Counted from the first letter of the stretch, positions 16,193-25,055 are shown. The stretch is 64,000 nucleotides of DNA from Rhizobium altiplani (GCF_001542405.1 NZ_LNCD01000101.1:1-64000), one strand, 5' to 3'. Made by a program: numbers and translations. Notes: generated by a model from the sequence alone, not told the origin.

Positions 16193-17713
16193 ATGCATGA
16201 GTATCGATCGGCAGACAATGCCCCCACTCCGGATCTCTTCCGGGCTGTCTTCCCTTCTCTAGGCCGTTTGGCAGGTCAAAAGCCTGTGCGAAGTATCGTC
16301 CGCCGCGGACGCAACGCCTGGCGCACTGGGGTTGCTGCTGAGGCTACATTTCTGATCGACGGCGAAGCATACTTTTCTGCCCTAGACGACGCGCTTGGGC
16401 GAGCGCAGCGCGAGATCTGGATCATTGGTTGGGATTTTAACCCGGATATTCGCCTGCGACCCCATTCGAGTACTGAAACACTTGGCGAACGTCTCTTGTC
16501 GCTGGTCGATAAGCTCCCGCAACTAAGGGTCAGAATTCTGGTTTGGGGGATGGGTCCCATCTATTCGGGCAAGTCACTGCGGCTGTTTCGACAGAGCCCA
16601 ATCTCCAGACATCCGCAGATCTCATTGACTTTCGATTTTAAACATCCACTGCGTGCTTGCCACCACCAGAAGCTCGTTTCGATTGACGAAAGTGTCGCCT
16701 TCATGGGTGGCATCGACCTGACAGCCAGGCGGTGGGACGAATCCGACCACCGGAGTGCAAATCCTCTAAGACTCTCGCCTGACGGTATTCCCTACCCGCC
16801 TGTTCACGATGTTCAATGTCTGGTTTCGGGTGAGGTAGCGGGAATGATCCGTGATGTGGCCAGACGACGTTGGAAGAGGGCAACCAGCGAGAATGTGTCT
16901 TCCGAGACCGATGCGACGATCATCCGACCAGCTTTGGTGGCCGACATGGTTCAAGCTCCCGCGGCCATCGCCCTGACGGAACCTGGCCTCATTGGCAAGC
17001 GTGGACGCTATGAGGCACGTCGGCTCACGCGCGATGCCATCGCCGCAGCCAAGAGATATATTTATATCGAAACTCAATATCTTGCGTCCGCCGGCGTCGG
17101 CCGAGCGCTTGCAAGGCGATTGAAGGAGCCGAACGGGCCTGAGATCGCGGTCATCGTCACAAAGACCTCGCACGGTTGGATAGAGAAGTTCGCGATGGGC
17201 AGTAACCGCGACCGCCTGATACGGCGTCTGAAGCGCGCCGATCGGTTCGATCGACTGAAGGTGATGTATGCCGTCACATCCGACGACAATGGCGGCGAGG
17301 AGGAAATCACTGTTCATTCGAAGCTCATTATCATCGACGACCGCTTCGTACGCGTGGGATCCTCCAACCTCAACAATCGTTCAGAAGGCCTGGATACGGA
17401 GTGCGATCTCGCACTCGAAGCCGATTGCGCTGCCCACCAGGAGGCCATTACGTCACTTCGCCACCGCCTCATCGCGGAGCACCTGAGCGCGACCGCTGCC
17501 GAGGTCCGTGAGATGGAGAAGTCGAGATCAATGCTTGGAGCTATCGCTGCGCTAAACACCCGGAAGCGTGGCTTGAGAGAGTACGAGGTTGATCCTGATT
17601 GCAGCGAGACGGGCCTCTTGCCGGGGTCCGCACTTGTCGATCCCCGGCGGCCTTATTGGCCACTACAGAAGTTGCGCTTGAGGCTCGGACGGTTTCTCGC
17701 GACCCTTGTCTAG
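16193..17713 (+). CDS. PLD-superfamily phospholipase/cardiolipin-synthase-like protein
   Basis: A 506-residue protein with two HKD motifs: HHQKLVSIDESVAFMGGIDL in the first half and HSKLIIIDDRFVRVGSSNLN in the second, the arrangement of cardiolipin synthases and bacterial phospholipase D. Other anchors are EIWIIGWDFNPDIRL and YIYIETQYLASAGVG. It probably acts on phospholipids at the membrane. No N-terminal membrane helices are present, as in ClsB-like rather than ClsA-like proteins. Its partners (YbhN-like and EEP genes) follow at once, as in E. coli ybhP-clsB-ybhN. The last 51 bases overlap the convergent YbhN-like gene. Confidence 0.88.
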   Translation: MHEYRSADNAPTPDLFRAVFPSLGRLAGQKPVRSIVRRGRNAWRTGVAAEATFLIDGEAYFSALDDALGRAQREIWIIGWDFNPDIRLRPHSSTETLGERLLSLVDKLPQLRVRILVWGMGPIYSGKSLRLFRQSPISRHPQISLTFDFKHPLRACHHQKLVSIDESVAFMGGIDLTARRWDESDHRSANPLRLSPDGIPYPPVHDVQCLVSGEVAGMIRDVARRRWKRATSENVSSETDATIIRPALVADMVQAPAAIALTEPGLIGKRGRYEARRLTRDAIAAAKRYIYIETQYLASAGVGRALARRLKEPNGPEIAVIVTKTSHGWIEKFAMGSNRDRLIRRLKRADRFDRLKVMYAVTSDDNGGEEEITVHSKLIIIDDRFVRVGSSNLNNRSEGLDTECDLALEADCAAHQEAITSLRHRLIAEHLSATAAEVREMEKSRSMLGAIAALNTRKRGLREYEVDPDCSETGLLPGSALVDPRRPYWPLQKLRLRLGRFLATLV

Positions 17714-18634
17714 CCGCTTCTTTTTCACGTTGCGGCTTATCAACTCGCTGATCGCGAAAATGGGCAATCCCAACACCAACGGCACCAGGAAATAAATCAC
17801 GCGGAATGCCACGAGCCCCCCGATCGATGCAGCGCCTGGAAGCACGGTCGTGACTGTGGCCTCCAGCACACCGAGGCCGCCGGGCACGTGAGCGACAAGA
17901 ATGGCCACGTTGGCGAGGACGAACGCCGTTGCGCTTTGGACAAAGCTCACCGGCGCCTCGCTTGCCATGACCTGATGCAGACAGGCGGCAACGAAGGTGA
18001 AGTTAAGCGTACCAATCGCGATCTGTCCAATTGCAAGTCTGATGTTCGGCATTGTGAAACGCCATTTCCAGAGCCGCAATGGCGAGCGCACCGTGGCGGA
18101 TAGAACGACGTAGGCTACCGGCAATGACAGTACGCCGAGACCGATCCAGAGGGGACTGCTGCTGCTCACACCCAACAGTTTGCTGACATCTGTTGGATTT
18201 ACGAGACAGACTATGCCTCCGAGTGCAGACAGCCCGAGCATGACCGTTACCCCGCAAAACAAGACGACTTTGGCGACCTCCTCGGCGTTCAGCCCCCATC
18301 GTGTGTAGTAGCGATATCGAACGGCGCCGCTGCTTAGGGCGGCCACTCCCAGATTATGGCCGATCGCAAGCGCGGTGAAGGAGGCAATCGCTGCTTTCGG
18401 ATAGGCCAGTGGCCGGCCAACATATCGCAAGGCCATCCAATCGAAGCCCGTGAGGCAAAGATAGGAAAGGGCACAAAATGCAACACCTGAAACCAGACGC
18501 CAGCGGGGAATCTGGTCAATCGATTGCAGGATCTCGTCAAAGGTGTACCGGTTAAAGACCTTGTAGAGCAGGTAGGCCGCAAGCAGCAGGCCGCACATGA
18601 GGAAAATATTGAAAAGGATGCGCCTTACCGACAT
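17663..18634 (-). CDS. YbhN-like lysylphosphatidylglycerol synthase TM-region protein
   Basis: A 323-residue integral membrane protein with about eight helices, of the UPF0104 / LPG-synthase transmembrane family without the catalytic synthase domain. Landmarks: ILFNIFLMCGLLLAAYLLYK, AIGHNLGVAALSSGAVRYRY (the family's conserved G-A-x-R-Y segment) and VAHVPGGLGVLEATV. Relatives such as E. coli YbhN are thought to be lipid transport or flippase-like. The frame opens at 18838, but the ATG at 18634 lies 29 bases after the predicted start of transcription from the exact EcfG promoter at 18670-18694. Confidence 0.88.
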   Translation of the reverse strand: MSVRRILFNIFLMCGLLLAAYLLYKVFNRYTFDEILQSIDQIPRWRLVSGVAFCALSYLCLTGFDWMALRYVGRPLAYPKAAIASFTALAIGHNLGVAALSSGAVRYRYYTRWGLNAEEVAKVVLFCGVTVMLGLSALGGIVCLVNPTDVSKLLGVSSSSPLWIGLGVLSLPVAYVVLSATVRSPLRLWKWRFTMPNIRLAIGQIAIGTLNFTFVAACLHQVMASEAPVSFVQSATAFVLANVAILVAHVPGGLGVLEATVTTVLPGAASIGGLVAFRVIYFLVPLVLGLPIFAISELISRNVKKKRLDKGREKPSEPQAQLL

Positions 18635-18667
18635 GAAGGATCCGTCCGTTTGATGCCTTTGTCTTTG

Positions 18668-18692
18668 GGAACGAAATTGGGCGAGACGGGTT
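18668..18692 (+). promoter_or_regulatory. EcfG-like promoter, EEP gene (overlaps opposite promoter)
   Basis: GGAAC (18668-18672), 16 bases, GGTT (18689-18692). The ATG at 18701 is only nine bases past the -10, so the transcript would be almost leaderless. Confidence 0.55.
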
Positions 18693-18694
18693 CC
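18670..18694 (-). promoter_or_regulatory. EcfG consensus promoter, YbhN-like gene (overlaps opposite promoter)
   Basis: Minus strand GGAAC (18694-18690), 16 bases, CGTT (18673-18670). It uses the same 27 bases as the plus-strand promoter: each -35 overlaps the other's -10. Confidence 0.75.
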
Positions 18695-18700
18695 CGCTGA

Positions 18701-19459
18701 ATGGCTACACCACCTCCCTTCTTCCCCCCACGCGACCAACGCGAGATCAAGATTCTCACCTACAACGTTCACAGCTGTATCGGGACGGACCGCAGGATTG
18801 ACCTGAACCGGATTGCGGATGTCATTGCGCAATCTCAAGCAGACATCATTGCACTCCAGGAGCTGGACGTCGGCCGAAAAAGAACCGGCGGTGTCGACCA
18901 GGCGGCGGCTATTGCGACGCTGCTAAAGATGAACGCCCACTTTCACCCGGCACTGCATGTCGAGGAAGAACGCTATGGCGACGCCATTCTGACAGCACTG
19001 CCCACGCGCCTGATAAGGGCTGCAGCCCTTCCCTCGATCGGCGAAACGCGCGGCGCAATCTGGGTGCAGGTCGATGTTCACGGGGAACCGCTCAACGTAC
19101 TCAATACGCACCTCGGGCTTCGCAACCGCGACCGTATACGGCAGGTCGCGGCACTGCTCGGCGACGACTGGATGGGACATGCTGAGTTTCGTTCCTCGCC
19201 GTCGATCGTCTGCGGCGATCTGAATGCCACGCCCTCCACTTCCGCCTACAAACGCTTGTCCACGCACCTTCGCGATGCGCAATTATTGACAGGCACAAAG
19301 CCTCGATCGACATTTCCTTCGCGCTATCCCCTGTTGCGTATCGACCACGTCTTCGTATCGCAGGAAATCCGGGTAAAGTCGTCGTCAATTGTATTCGATC
19401 CGCTTGCACGTCGAGCCTCAGATCACCTGCCGCTGTCGGTAGGTTTTAGCATCGAATAA
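18701..19459 (+). CDS. Endonuclease/exonuclease/phosphatase family protein
   Basis: A 252-residue EEP-fold hydrolase. Typical motifs: IKILTYNVHSCIGTDRR (metal-site Asn), ADIIALQELDVG (catalytic Glu), LNVLNTHLGL (His), PSIVCGDLNATPST (GDxN) and the end RRASDHLPLSVGF (SDH). Related to E. coli YbhP. Substrate could be a phosphodiester of lipid or nucleic acid. There is no ribosome binding site before the ATG and the promoter ends nine bases away, which fits a leaderless mRNA. Followed by a short spacer and a terminator-like hairpin at 19582. Confidence 0.9.
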   Translation: MATPPPFFPPRDQREIKILTYNVHSCIGTDRRIDLNRIADVIAQSQADIIALQELDVGRKRTGGVDQAAAIATLLKMNAHFHPALHVEEERYGDAILTALPTRLIRAAALPSIGETRGAIWVQVDVHGEPLNVLNTHLGLRNRDRIRQVAALLGDDWMGHAEFRSSPSIVCGDLNATPSTSAYKRLSTHLRDAQLLTGTKPRSTFPSRYPLLRIDHVFVSQEIRVKSSSIVFDPLARRASDHLPLSVGFSIE

Positions 19460-19581
19460 GCTTGCGAGGCTTGGGATCGAGTGGCTGGAAAGAGAGGTTT
19501 TATGAAGTGATGAGGGAAAATGTGCAGCGATGAAGACGCTTCAACGCTCGGAGGAAGCAAAAGAAGATGTAAGAGACAACT

Positions 19582-19602
19582 GAGGCCGCGTTAAGCGGCC
19601 TC
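19582..19602. terminator. Hairpin shared by convergent genes
   Basis: An 8-bp stem (GAGGCCGC/GCGGCCTC) with loop GTTAA, overlapping the stop codon of the HTH gene and following the EEP gene by 120 bases. Moderately T-rich after it on the plus strand. Confidence 0.6.
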
Positions 19603-19905
19603 TGTCATTTCTACATCGCAGACTATTCTGTGATGTTCAAAGGATGGTTTGAAGCGAACGCCGAGGCGAGCCAGATAGCCAATGAGCCTATCAGCGGAGA
19701 ACAGGTGAACCTTCCCCCGCATCAGCTCGCTAACTCTTGGCTGTGGTATGCCTAGTGCTTCTGCCGCATCTGCTTGTTTCCACCCACGATCCCGGATTAG
19801 ATCGACGAGAGCGGAGATCAGGGCAGCCCGGAAGCTCAAATCGGCCGCTTCATCCTTGTCGTCAACGATTGACTCGAAGACATTGTCATAGACAAGCCGT
19901 CCCAT
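19591..19905 (-). CDS. XRE-type HTH protein, orphan antitoxin-like
   Basis: A 104-residue DNA-binding protein. Residues about 30-75 (RAALISALVDLIRDRGWKQA, then DAAEALGIPQPRVSELMRGK) form an XRE-family helix-turn-helix of the HTH_37 (HigA-like) kind. Homologues are often antitoxins next to a RelE/HigB toxin, but no toxin is present on either side. GAGGAAAG lies before the ATG at 19905. A TATAC-N8-GTATA inverted repeat 13 bases upstream may be its own operator. Confidence 0.85.
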   Translation of the reverse strand: MGRLVYDNVFESIVDDKDEAADLSFRAALISALVDLIRDRGWKQADAAEALGIPQPRVSELMRGKVHLFSADRLIGYLARLGVRFKPSFEHHRIVCDVEMTEAA

Positions 19906-19917
19906 TTGCTTTCCTCT

Positions 19918-19935
19918 TATACAGGTTTCAGTATA
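19918..19935. promoter_or_regulatory. Inverted repeat, probable operator of HTH gene
   Basis: TATAC (19918-19922), eight bases, GTATA (19931-19935), a perfect 5-bp dyad directly upstream of the ribosome binding site. Autoregulation by the HTH protein is inferred, not shown. Confidence 0.4.
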
Positions 19936-20414
19936 AATCGAGAATGATTGGGGCGTCAAGTTAGTTCCAAATTGTTTTTTGCGTTCGACCCAGGTCAACA
20001 TGGTCGGGCGCAATATCCGCCATGGCGGACTGGTCCGCCCGCAAGTCCACTATTCAACAGACCGCTTTGGACCCTTTAGGTTCTCAAGCGGGCTTGTCGG
20101 TTCGAGCTACTGCAGTAGCCAATTCCTTACGAGCGCAGGCTGACCGAGCGACAGGCTTACCACCAATGGCTACCATCCGGAATTTAGACTTGTCGAGCGA
20201 TCAAAAAAACGCTGGCTGATTTCACCGGCGGCGAGACGGCGAGCGTCTCCATCACGGCTGGTCTGTTTTGGCCGCCGCCCTCGCCTGCTGGTCCAGTCCT
20301 TCGATCTTCTCGTAGCTCATGCCGGAATCTTAGCAGCGACTGGGATTTCGGGAATGGAGGCGACTACCCGCGTTACTCCACCTTTAGTCGTCGACGATCA
20401 CCAACCCTGAGCCG
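19936..20414. other. Gap without a recognisable gene
   Basis: About 480 bases. No open frame has both a ribosome binding site and protein-like sequence, and no EcfG-like promoter was seen. Confidence 0.4.
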
Positions 20415-20774
20415 TTACAAGAGATGAAACCGGTCTAGGTCCAGCGTGGCGAGCGACACCTTAATCGGCGAGCCATCATCTTTATAGACTTCCAGTTCGT
20501 GAATCTTGCCCTCCACGACATGCAGAAGGACATTCACTGCAGGGCGATAGTCCACATCCGCGTCGAAGTAATATCCTTCCGTGGGGACGCGCTCCGGCAC
20601 TTCGGCAAGTGGACCGCGAACCCTGAATTGGAGGCTACCTTCGGCGTCGATCCGAGATACTCTCGCTGTTTCCAGCTGACTGCGTAACGCTTCCACTCCA
20701 GGAAACTGCTTTGTGAGCAATACGTCCATCAGGGAACGCTCGCCGGGGGTCAAATCACGCCAGGCCCGAGACAA
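20415..20774 (-). CDS. DUF6984-like protein
   Basis: A 119-residue soluble protein: LTPGERSLMDVLLTKQFPGV, then LRSQLETARVSRIDAEGSLQ and NVLLHVVEGKIHELEVYKDD followed by GSPIK. The early conserved L-T-x-x-E-R-x-L block and the final E-x-Y-K-D-D-G-S-P-I strand are how I recognise the DUF6984 group. The frame continues to a GTG at 20789, but its ribosome binding site is poor; a TTG at 20774 has GGAGGAGG six bases away, so I take that rare start. Function unknown. Confidence 0.7.
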   Translation of the reverse strand: MSRAWRDLTPGERSLMDVLLTKQFPGVEALRSQLETARVSRIDAEGSLQFRVRGPLAEVPERVPTEGYYFDADVDYRPAVNVLLHVVEGKIHELEVYKDDGSPIKVSLATLDLDRFHLL

Positions 20775-21136
20775 TGCTTCCTCCTCCACCCTTCAGCGAT
20801 CCGAAACCGTTGGAGCGAACCTCGAGGGCACCAAATATCCTCATTCCCGTCCTTCAATGTTGTTGAATTGTCACTAATCAGATGATGTCTTCGGCCTCGC
20901 CTCCTTCTGACGTCCACCGCCCGCAACTACTCTGAACAATTCCTTCCTCCTTGCGTCCTGGTAAAGGTTTGATGGAAAAATTGATTCACGACAACCGCCT
21001 TCCGGTCCGCTCGAACACAGTGCGACAACACAAACCGGCCGCTCTGCAAAAGGCAAAGCTTTGCCCATTCTCGCAGGGCGGCGCTTCAAGAACTTTCTCG
21101 TTGTCTCGGCGTCTCAAACCATTTTATAAGCTCTGC
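20775..21136. other. Gap upstream of the DUF763 gene
   Basis: The DUF763 reading frame is open back to 20951, but the family's N-terminus starts at 21137. I see no EcfG-like promoter and no other gene. Confidence 0.4.
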
Positions 21137-22402
21137 ATGGTCCAACGAGCCGGCAGCGCCGATCTTCCTCTTCATGGTGGCCGCGTCCCACGATGGCTGG
21201 GCGAGCGCATGACACGGCTCGGTGCGGTCATCACCGAGGCAATCGTCATTCACTATGGTCGCGACGAATTGCTCAGCCGCATGGCACACCCGTTCTGGTT
21301 CCAGTCTTTCGGTGCAGTCATGGGCATGGATTGGCATTCGTCCGGCATCACGACAAGTGTCATCGGAGCGTTGAAGCGGGGCCTTAATCCGATGGCCGGC
21401 GAACTCGGCATTCATGTCTGCGGCGGCCGCGGCAGGCATTCTAGGCAGACGCCTGACGAGCTGATGGCCATCGGCAATCGCGTAGGAATTGATGGCGCCG
21501 CTCTTGCGCGCACCAGCAGGCTGGTCGCCAAAGTTGATAGCGCCGCGGTCCAGGATGGTTTCGATCTTTACCTGCACGGCTTCATTGTCACAGATGACGG
21601 CAAATGGGTCGTGGTCCAACAAGGCATGAACGGCGGTAAAAGGCAGGCACGACGGTATCACTGGCATTCGGAGGGTCTCAGAAGCTTTGTGGATTCTCCG
21701 CATTCAGCGATCGAAGGACGCGGACAGGGGAATATTGTCAATCTCGCTGACCATCGAGCGGAAAGCTCGAGAAGAAGTCAGCTTGATTTGCTGGGCGCGT
21801 TGGGGCCAGACAAAATCCTGCGGGAGGTCATCGCGCTTGAACCGGCGCGTGAAATGAAAAATGCCGCCCAGCCACTGCTGCCCCACCTGATCATGCCGTC
21901 CCATCACGACGTGCGCGAGAAGGACGTCGACATGAAACGCCTGCATGGGGCACTGGCTGCAGCGGCCGACCGCGGCCCAAAGGATTTTGAAAATCTACTT
22001 CTAATTCCGGGAATCGGTGCACGGACAGTGAATGCCCTTGCAATGGTGGCCGAGGTTGTTCACGGCGCGCCATGTCGTTTCTCGGACCCCGCCCGCTTCT
22101 CGCTCGCCCATGGCGGAAAGGACCGCCATCCTTTCCCTGTGCCGATCAAAGTCTATGACGAAACAATCAAGGTAATGAGGTCGGCCGTCGGCCGGGCGAA
22201 ACTTGGTCGAGAAGAGGAATTACAGGCTTTGAGGCGACTCGACGACCAGTCGCGGCAACTGGAACGCTATGTTACGGGCCCAGATCTGAAGGAGATCGTC
22301 GCCGGCGAATTCTTGCGGTCGCACGAACGGGGCGGCCGTAGTGTATTCGGATGGGAGCAACCGGCACGGGAAGAGACAGAGCGCTTGGGCCGCAAGCCTT
22401 GA
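21137..22402 (+). CDS. DUF763-domain protein
   Basis: A 421-residue protein that fills the DUF763 family: MVQRAGSADLPLHGGRVPRW at the start, FWFQSFGAVMGMDWHSSGIT, GKWVVVQQGMNGGKRQARRY and LHGALAAAADRGPKDFENLL. Near residue 290, LLLIPGIGARTVNALAMVAE resembles a helix-hairpin-helix of DNA-binding proteins. Found in archaea and some bacteria; biochemical role not established, possibly DNA-related. The ATG at 21137 matches the family N-terminus, though its ribosome binding site is weak. Confidence 0.85.
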   Translation: MVQRAGSADLPLHGGRVPRWLGERMTRLGAVITEAIVIHYGRDELLSRMAHPFWFQSFGAVMGMDWHSSGITTSVIGALKRGLNPMAGELGIHVCGGRGRHSRQTPDELMAIGNRVGIDGAALARTSRLVAKVDSAAVQDGFDLYLHGFIVTDDGKWVVVQQGMNGGKRQARRYHWHSEGLRSFVDSPHSAIEGRGQGNIVNLADHRAESSRRSQLDLLGALGPDKILREVIALEPAREMKNAAQPLLPHLIMPSHHDVREKDVDMKRLHGALAAAADRGPKDFENLLLIPGIGARTVNALAMVAEVVHGAPCRFSDPARFSLAHGGKDRHPFPVPIKVYDETIKVMRSAVGRAKLGREEELQALRRLDDQSRQLERYVTGPDLKEIVAGEFLRSHERGGRSVFGWEQPAREETERLGRKP

Positions 22403-22534
22403 TGATTGGGGTATCGCCCCTGTTTCGAGAAGCGACGAAAACCCGGCCTCACGCGCCCTGAACCGATACCGTCAACCTTTCTTGGACCCAGCAGCTCACT
22501 GTCCGTCTTGCTCAATTGCCGATTTCTCGGAGGG

Positions 22535-22816
22535 TCAGTTAAGGTATGGGCGGGCGCCCTTCCTGTTGGAAAACTGGTACACCAGCAGCATACCCTGCTC
22601 CAATAGAAGTTCGGCAGCTGGGAAATCCCGTAGCGCAAGATCGCCGCACATCCCGCGGATTGTTGCGGCCAGGCATGTGGAATTGGTCACGAATCGGGCA
22701 TCGCCCAAGGTTTCAGCTTCGGCTGCGCTCGCTTCCAAAGCGTCGGCGACCGTCTCCAGCAAGTTGGTTCTTTCAACGAGGGTCATCTCGTCCAGTCTCT
22801 TGGAAATCGCATTCAT
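22535..22816 (-). CDS. Small helical protein of unknown function
   Basis: A 93-residue Leu/Ala/Glu-rich protein (MNAISKRLDEMTLVERTNLL, then ADALEASAAEAETLGDARFV and LLLEQGMLLVYQFSNRKG). No signal or membrane segment. GAGGAGGC precedes the ATG. It converges on the DUF763 gene and has no obvious partner. I do not recognise a family. Confidence 0.65.
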   Translation of the reverse strand: MNAISKRLDEMTLVERTNLLETVADALEASAAEAETLGDARFVTNSTCLAATIRGMCGDLALRDFPAAELLLEQGMLLVYQFSNRKGARPYLN

Positions 22817-23133
22817 GACAGCCTCCTCGCGCGAACAGCTTTAAGTTCGCGGCGCTTTTTCACGGTGAAGTCATCTGATCGCTAGAAAGGTGGGGGCCCC
22901 GCTTCGGGAATGCAAATCATGGCTGACAAGCGCTGGTCGCACGGGTCTGCGACGCCTGGCCAGCGCTGCCCCGTTCCCCCAGCTTCGTCTTAAGTTGAAG
23001 AGCTCGATGAACGTGTGTGCTCGTCCGCGTTCCATCCGGATCGCAGCGCTTCGCAGAGACGAGGACGGAACCTATGCCCTCGGGATCGGTTAGGTCCAAC
23101 GCCATGAGGATTAACAATTGAGAGGAACCCGAG
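22817..23133. other. Divergent gap holding the DUF992 promoter
   Basis: No gene seen. The EcfG-like promoter of the DUF992 gene lies at 23067-23091. Confidence 0.5.
23067..23091 (+). promoter_or_regulatory. EcfG-like promoter, DUF992 gene
   Basis: GGAAC (23067-23071), 16 bases, GGTT (23088-23091); start codon at 23134. Confidence 0.55.
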
Positions 23134-23652
23134 ATGAAAAACCTTATCCTAGCCATCGCAGCCGTGGCTTTTACAATTCCCACGAGCGGCTGGTCAGCTA
23201 CGATGCACAAGACGCAGCCCACGCAAAAGGTAATCATCGTGAAAGAACCGCGCCAGAGACTGGGCACGCTGTCATGCGAGGTCGCCGGAGGGGTGGGAAT
23301 GGTTATCGGATCGAACCGAGCGATCAATTGCCGATTTCGCCAGCAAGGCGGTGGGGTGGAGCATTATGCCGGATCGATTGGCAAGCTTGGTCTTGATATC
23401 GGCGTAAGCGGCAAGTCCTATCTGAGTTGGGTTGTCGTCAATACAAAGCCGACGCGTGTCGGTGAAGGCGATCTCGCGGGTACCTATGTCGGTGCGTCCG
23501 CGAACGCGGCAATCGGTGTTGGCCTTGGTGCCAATGCTCTTGTCGGGGGCAATGCCGAGAACTTTGCGCTTCAGCCTGTCAGCGGACAAACCGGAACCGG
23601 GCTGAACGTTGCGGCTGGCGTCTCGCGATTGCAACTCTCTCCAGTTCGTTGA
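23134..23652 (+). CDS. DUF992-domain exported protein
   Basis: A 172-residue protein with a signal peptide (MKNLILAIAAVAFTIPTSGW, cut near WSA). The mature part carries the DUF992 pattern: RLGTLSCEVAGGVGMVIGSN, the Cys in NCRFRQ, GSIGKLGLDIGVSG, and a Gly/Ala-rich block AGTYVGASANAAIGVGLGAN. Two Cys in the mature part could form a disulfide. Periplasmic; role unknown. GAGAGGAACCC precedes the ATG. Confidence 0.88.
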   Translation: MKNLILAIAAVAFTIPTSGWSATMHKTQPTQKVIIVKEPRQRLGTLSCEVAGGVGMVIGSNRAINCRFRQQGGGVEHYAGSIGKLGLDIGVSGKSYLSWVVVNTKPTRVGEGDLAGTYVGASANAAIGVGLGANALVGGNAENFALQPVSGQTGTGLNVAAGVSRLQLSPVR

Positions 23653-23909
23653 TCGGGTGCGGAAAGCCAGAGTCATCCGAACCGACATGTGTCACAACCT
23701 GGCGACGCCCGGCGCCGCCAGGCCATGGCATCGGAGCTTTCAGCATAGGCGGCTTAACGAAAGCGGGAATTCGCGGATACGCCGCAAGCGGATGAATGGT
23801 TCGCCAAGGCGATCACCTAAGTGAGCGGACCGGGCTGCGCGACTTGCCAACATGCGATCAACGTCGAGCGTAGACACAAGCATGACAAGCTTTTCAAATT
23901 AAACCTTTA
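23653..23909. other. Gap without a recognisable gene
   Basis: Nothing supported between the DUF992 gene and the next EcfG promoter. Confidence 0.4.
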
Positions 23910-23934
23910 GGAACTCCGGGTTTGAAGTGACGTT
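23910..23934 (+). promoter_or_regulatory. EcfG consensus promoter, reductase-antiporter operon
   Basis: GGAAC (23910-23914), 16 bases, CGTT (23931-23934). The start at 23961 is 27 bases further, favouring it over the upstream start at 23940. Confidence 0.8.
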
Positions 23935-23960
23935 GTTGCTTGAGGTCAAGGAGTTCACGA

Positions 23961-25055
23961 ATGTCAAACATGTCTTCGGCCGATCTTGAAGCAAGAAAAG
24001 GCAGTCCAAGCCCACACCTTGATGAAGACGAGTTCAGGCATCGCTTCCTCGATCAGTTCCAGGATCCGGCTTACGAGCCTCTCACACCGGAGCTCACAAA
24101 GATCAGTGCCGCGGCTTGGGACGCTTACAAAAATTCACGCAAGAGTCCGAGAACTCGCAAGGCCGGCGCCGAGTTTGCGGATCCGGACTATGATCTCGCC
24201 GCCGATTGGCTTGATGCCCGCCAAGCCATTCACGAAGCCAAGCGCCGGCACGATGATCAGAACGGGCCAGATCGACTGCTCCTCATCAACGGGTCATCCC
24301 GTAGCGAGCATACTTGTCCTGGCGAAGTCTCCAAGAGTTTCCGCATGATCCAGACGGCGCAGTCGGTGCTGGAGCAAAAACCGATGGCGAGCATCAATGT
24401 TTTGGACCTTAGTCGCATTGCATCCGAATATGGTCGTCAGATGCATCCCTGCAAAGCTTGCTTCTCGACGTCGGCCGCACTTTGTCATTGGCCGTGCTCC
24501 TGTTATCCGAACTATTCGCTCGGGCAGGTTCATGACTGGATGAACGAGATCTATCCACTGTGGGTCGAGGCCCATGGGGTCATGATCGTGACGCCGGTCA
24601 ATTGGTATCAGACCTCATCCCCTCTCAAGCTGATGATCGACCGACTTGTCTGCGCAGACGGAGGCAACCCGGATCCCACGACGACTCATGGAAAACACGC
24701 AAAGGAGGCCAAGGAGATCGAGATGAAGGGTTGGCACTACCCTCGCCATCTCGAAGGACGCATTTTCTCGGTGATCGTCCACGGAGACACCGAAGGCGCA
24801 GAAGGCGTCCGCCGCAGTGTTTCCGACTGGTTGAAGTCGATGGCGCTTGTTCCAGCCGGCCCCCTTGCTGAGGTCGACCGTTACATCGGCTACTTGGAGC
24901 CCTATGCAACAAGTCACGTCGCCTACGAAAACGACCAGGCGTTCCAAGAGGAGGTTCGCAATGCCGCGCGGACTCTTTCGGAAGCCGTCGTTGCGAAGAG
25001 GCAGGGCCAGCAGATCGCCGCCGGCTCGCGGTTGAAGCAGGCGCGGGAGAAATAG
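23961..25055 (+). CDS. NADPH-dependent FMN reductase / flavodoxin-family protein
   Basis: A 364-residue protein. The first 100 residues are a helical extension (PAYEPLTPELTKISAAAWDA). From about 105 a flavodoxin-like fold follows: RLLLINGSSRSEHTCPGEVS is the FMN phosphate loop, VMIVTPVNWYQTSSPLKLMI the flavin-binding segment. Between them CKACFSTSAALCHWPC adds a Cys-rich insert. It should reduce flavin or quinones with NAD(P)H. AAGGAG precedes the ATG at 23961. It overlaps nothing and is followed after three bases by the antiporter gene, so both form one operon. Confidence 0.85.
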   Translation: MSNMSSADLEARKGSPSPHLDEDEFRHRFLDQFQDPAYEPLTPELTKISAAAWDAYKNSRKSPRTRKAGAEFADPDYDLAADWLDARQAIHEAKRRHDDQNGPDRLLLINGSSRSEHTCPGEVSKSFRMIQTAQSVLEQKPMASINVLDLSRIASEYGRQMHPCKACFSTSAALCHWPCSCYPNYSLGQVHDWMNEIYPLWVEAHGVMIVTPVNWYQTSSPLKLMIDRLVCADGGNPDPTTTHGKHAKEAKEIEMKGWHYPRHLEGRIFSVIVHGDTEGAEGVRRSVSDWLKSMALVPAGPLAEVDRYIGYLEPYATSHVAYENDQAFQEEVRNAARTLSEAVVAKRQGQQIAAGSRLKQAREK

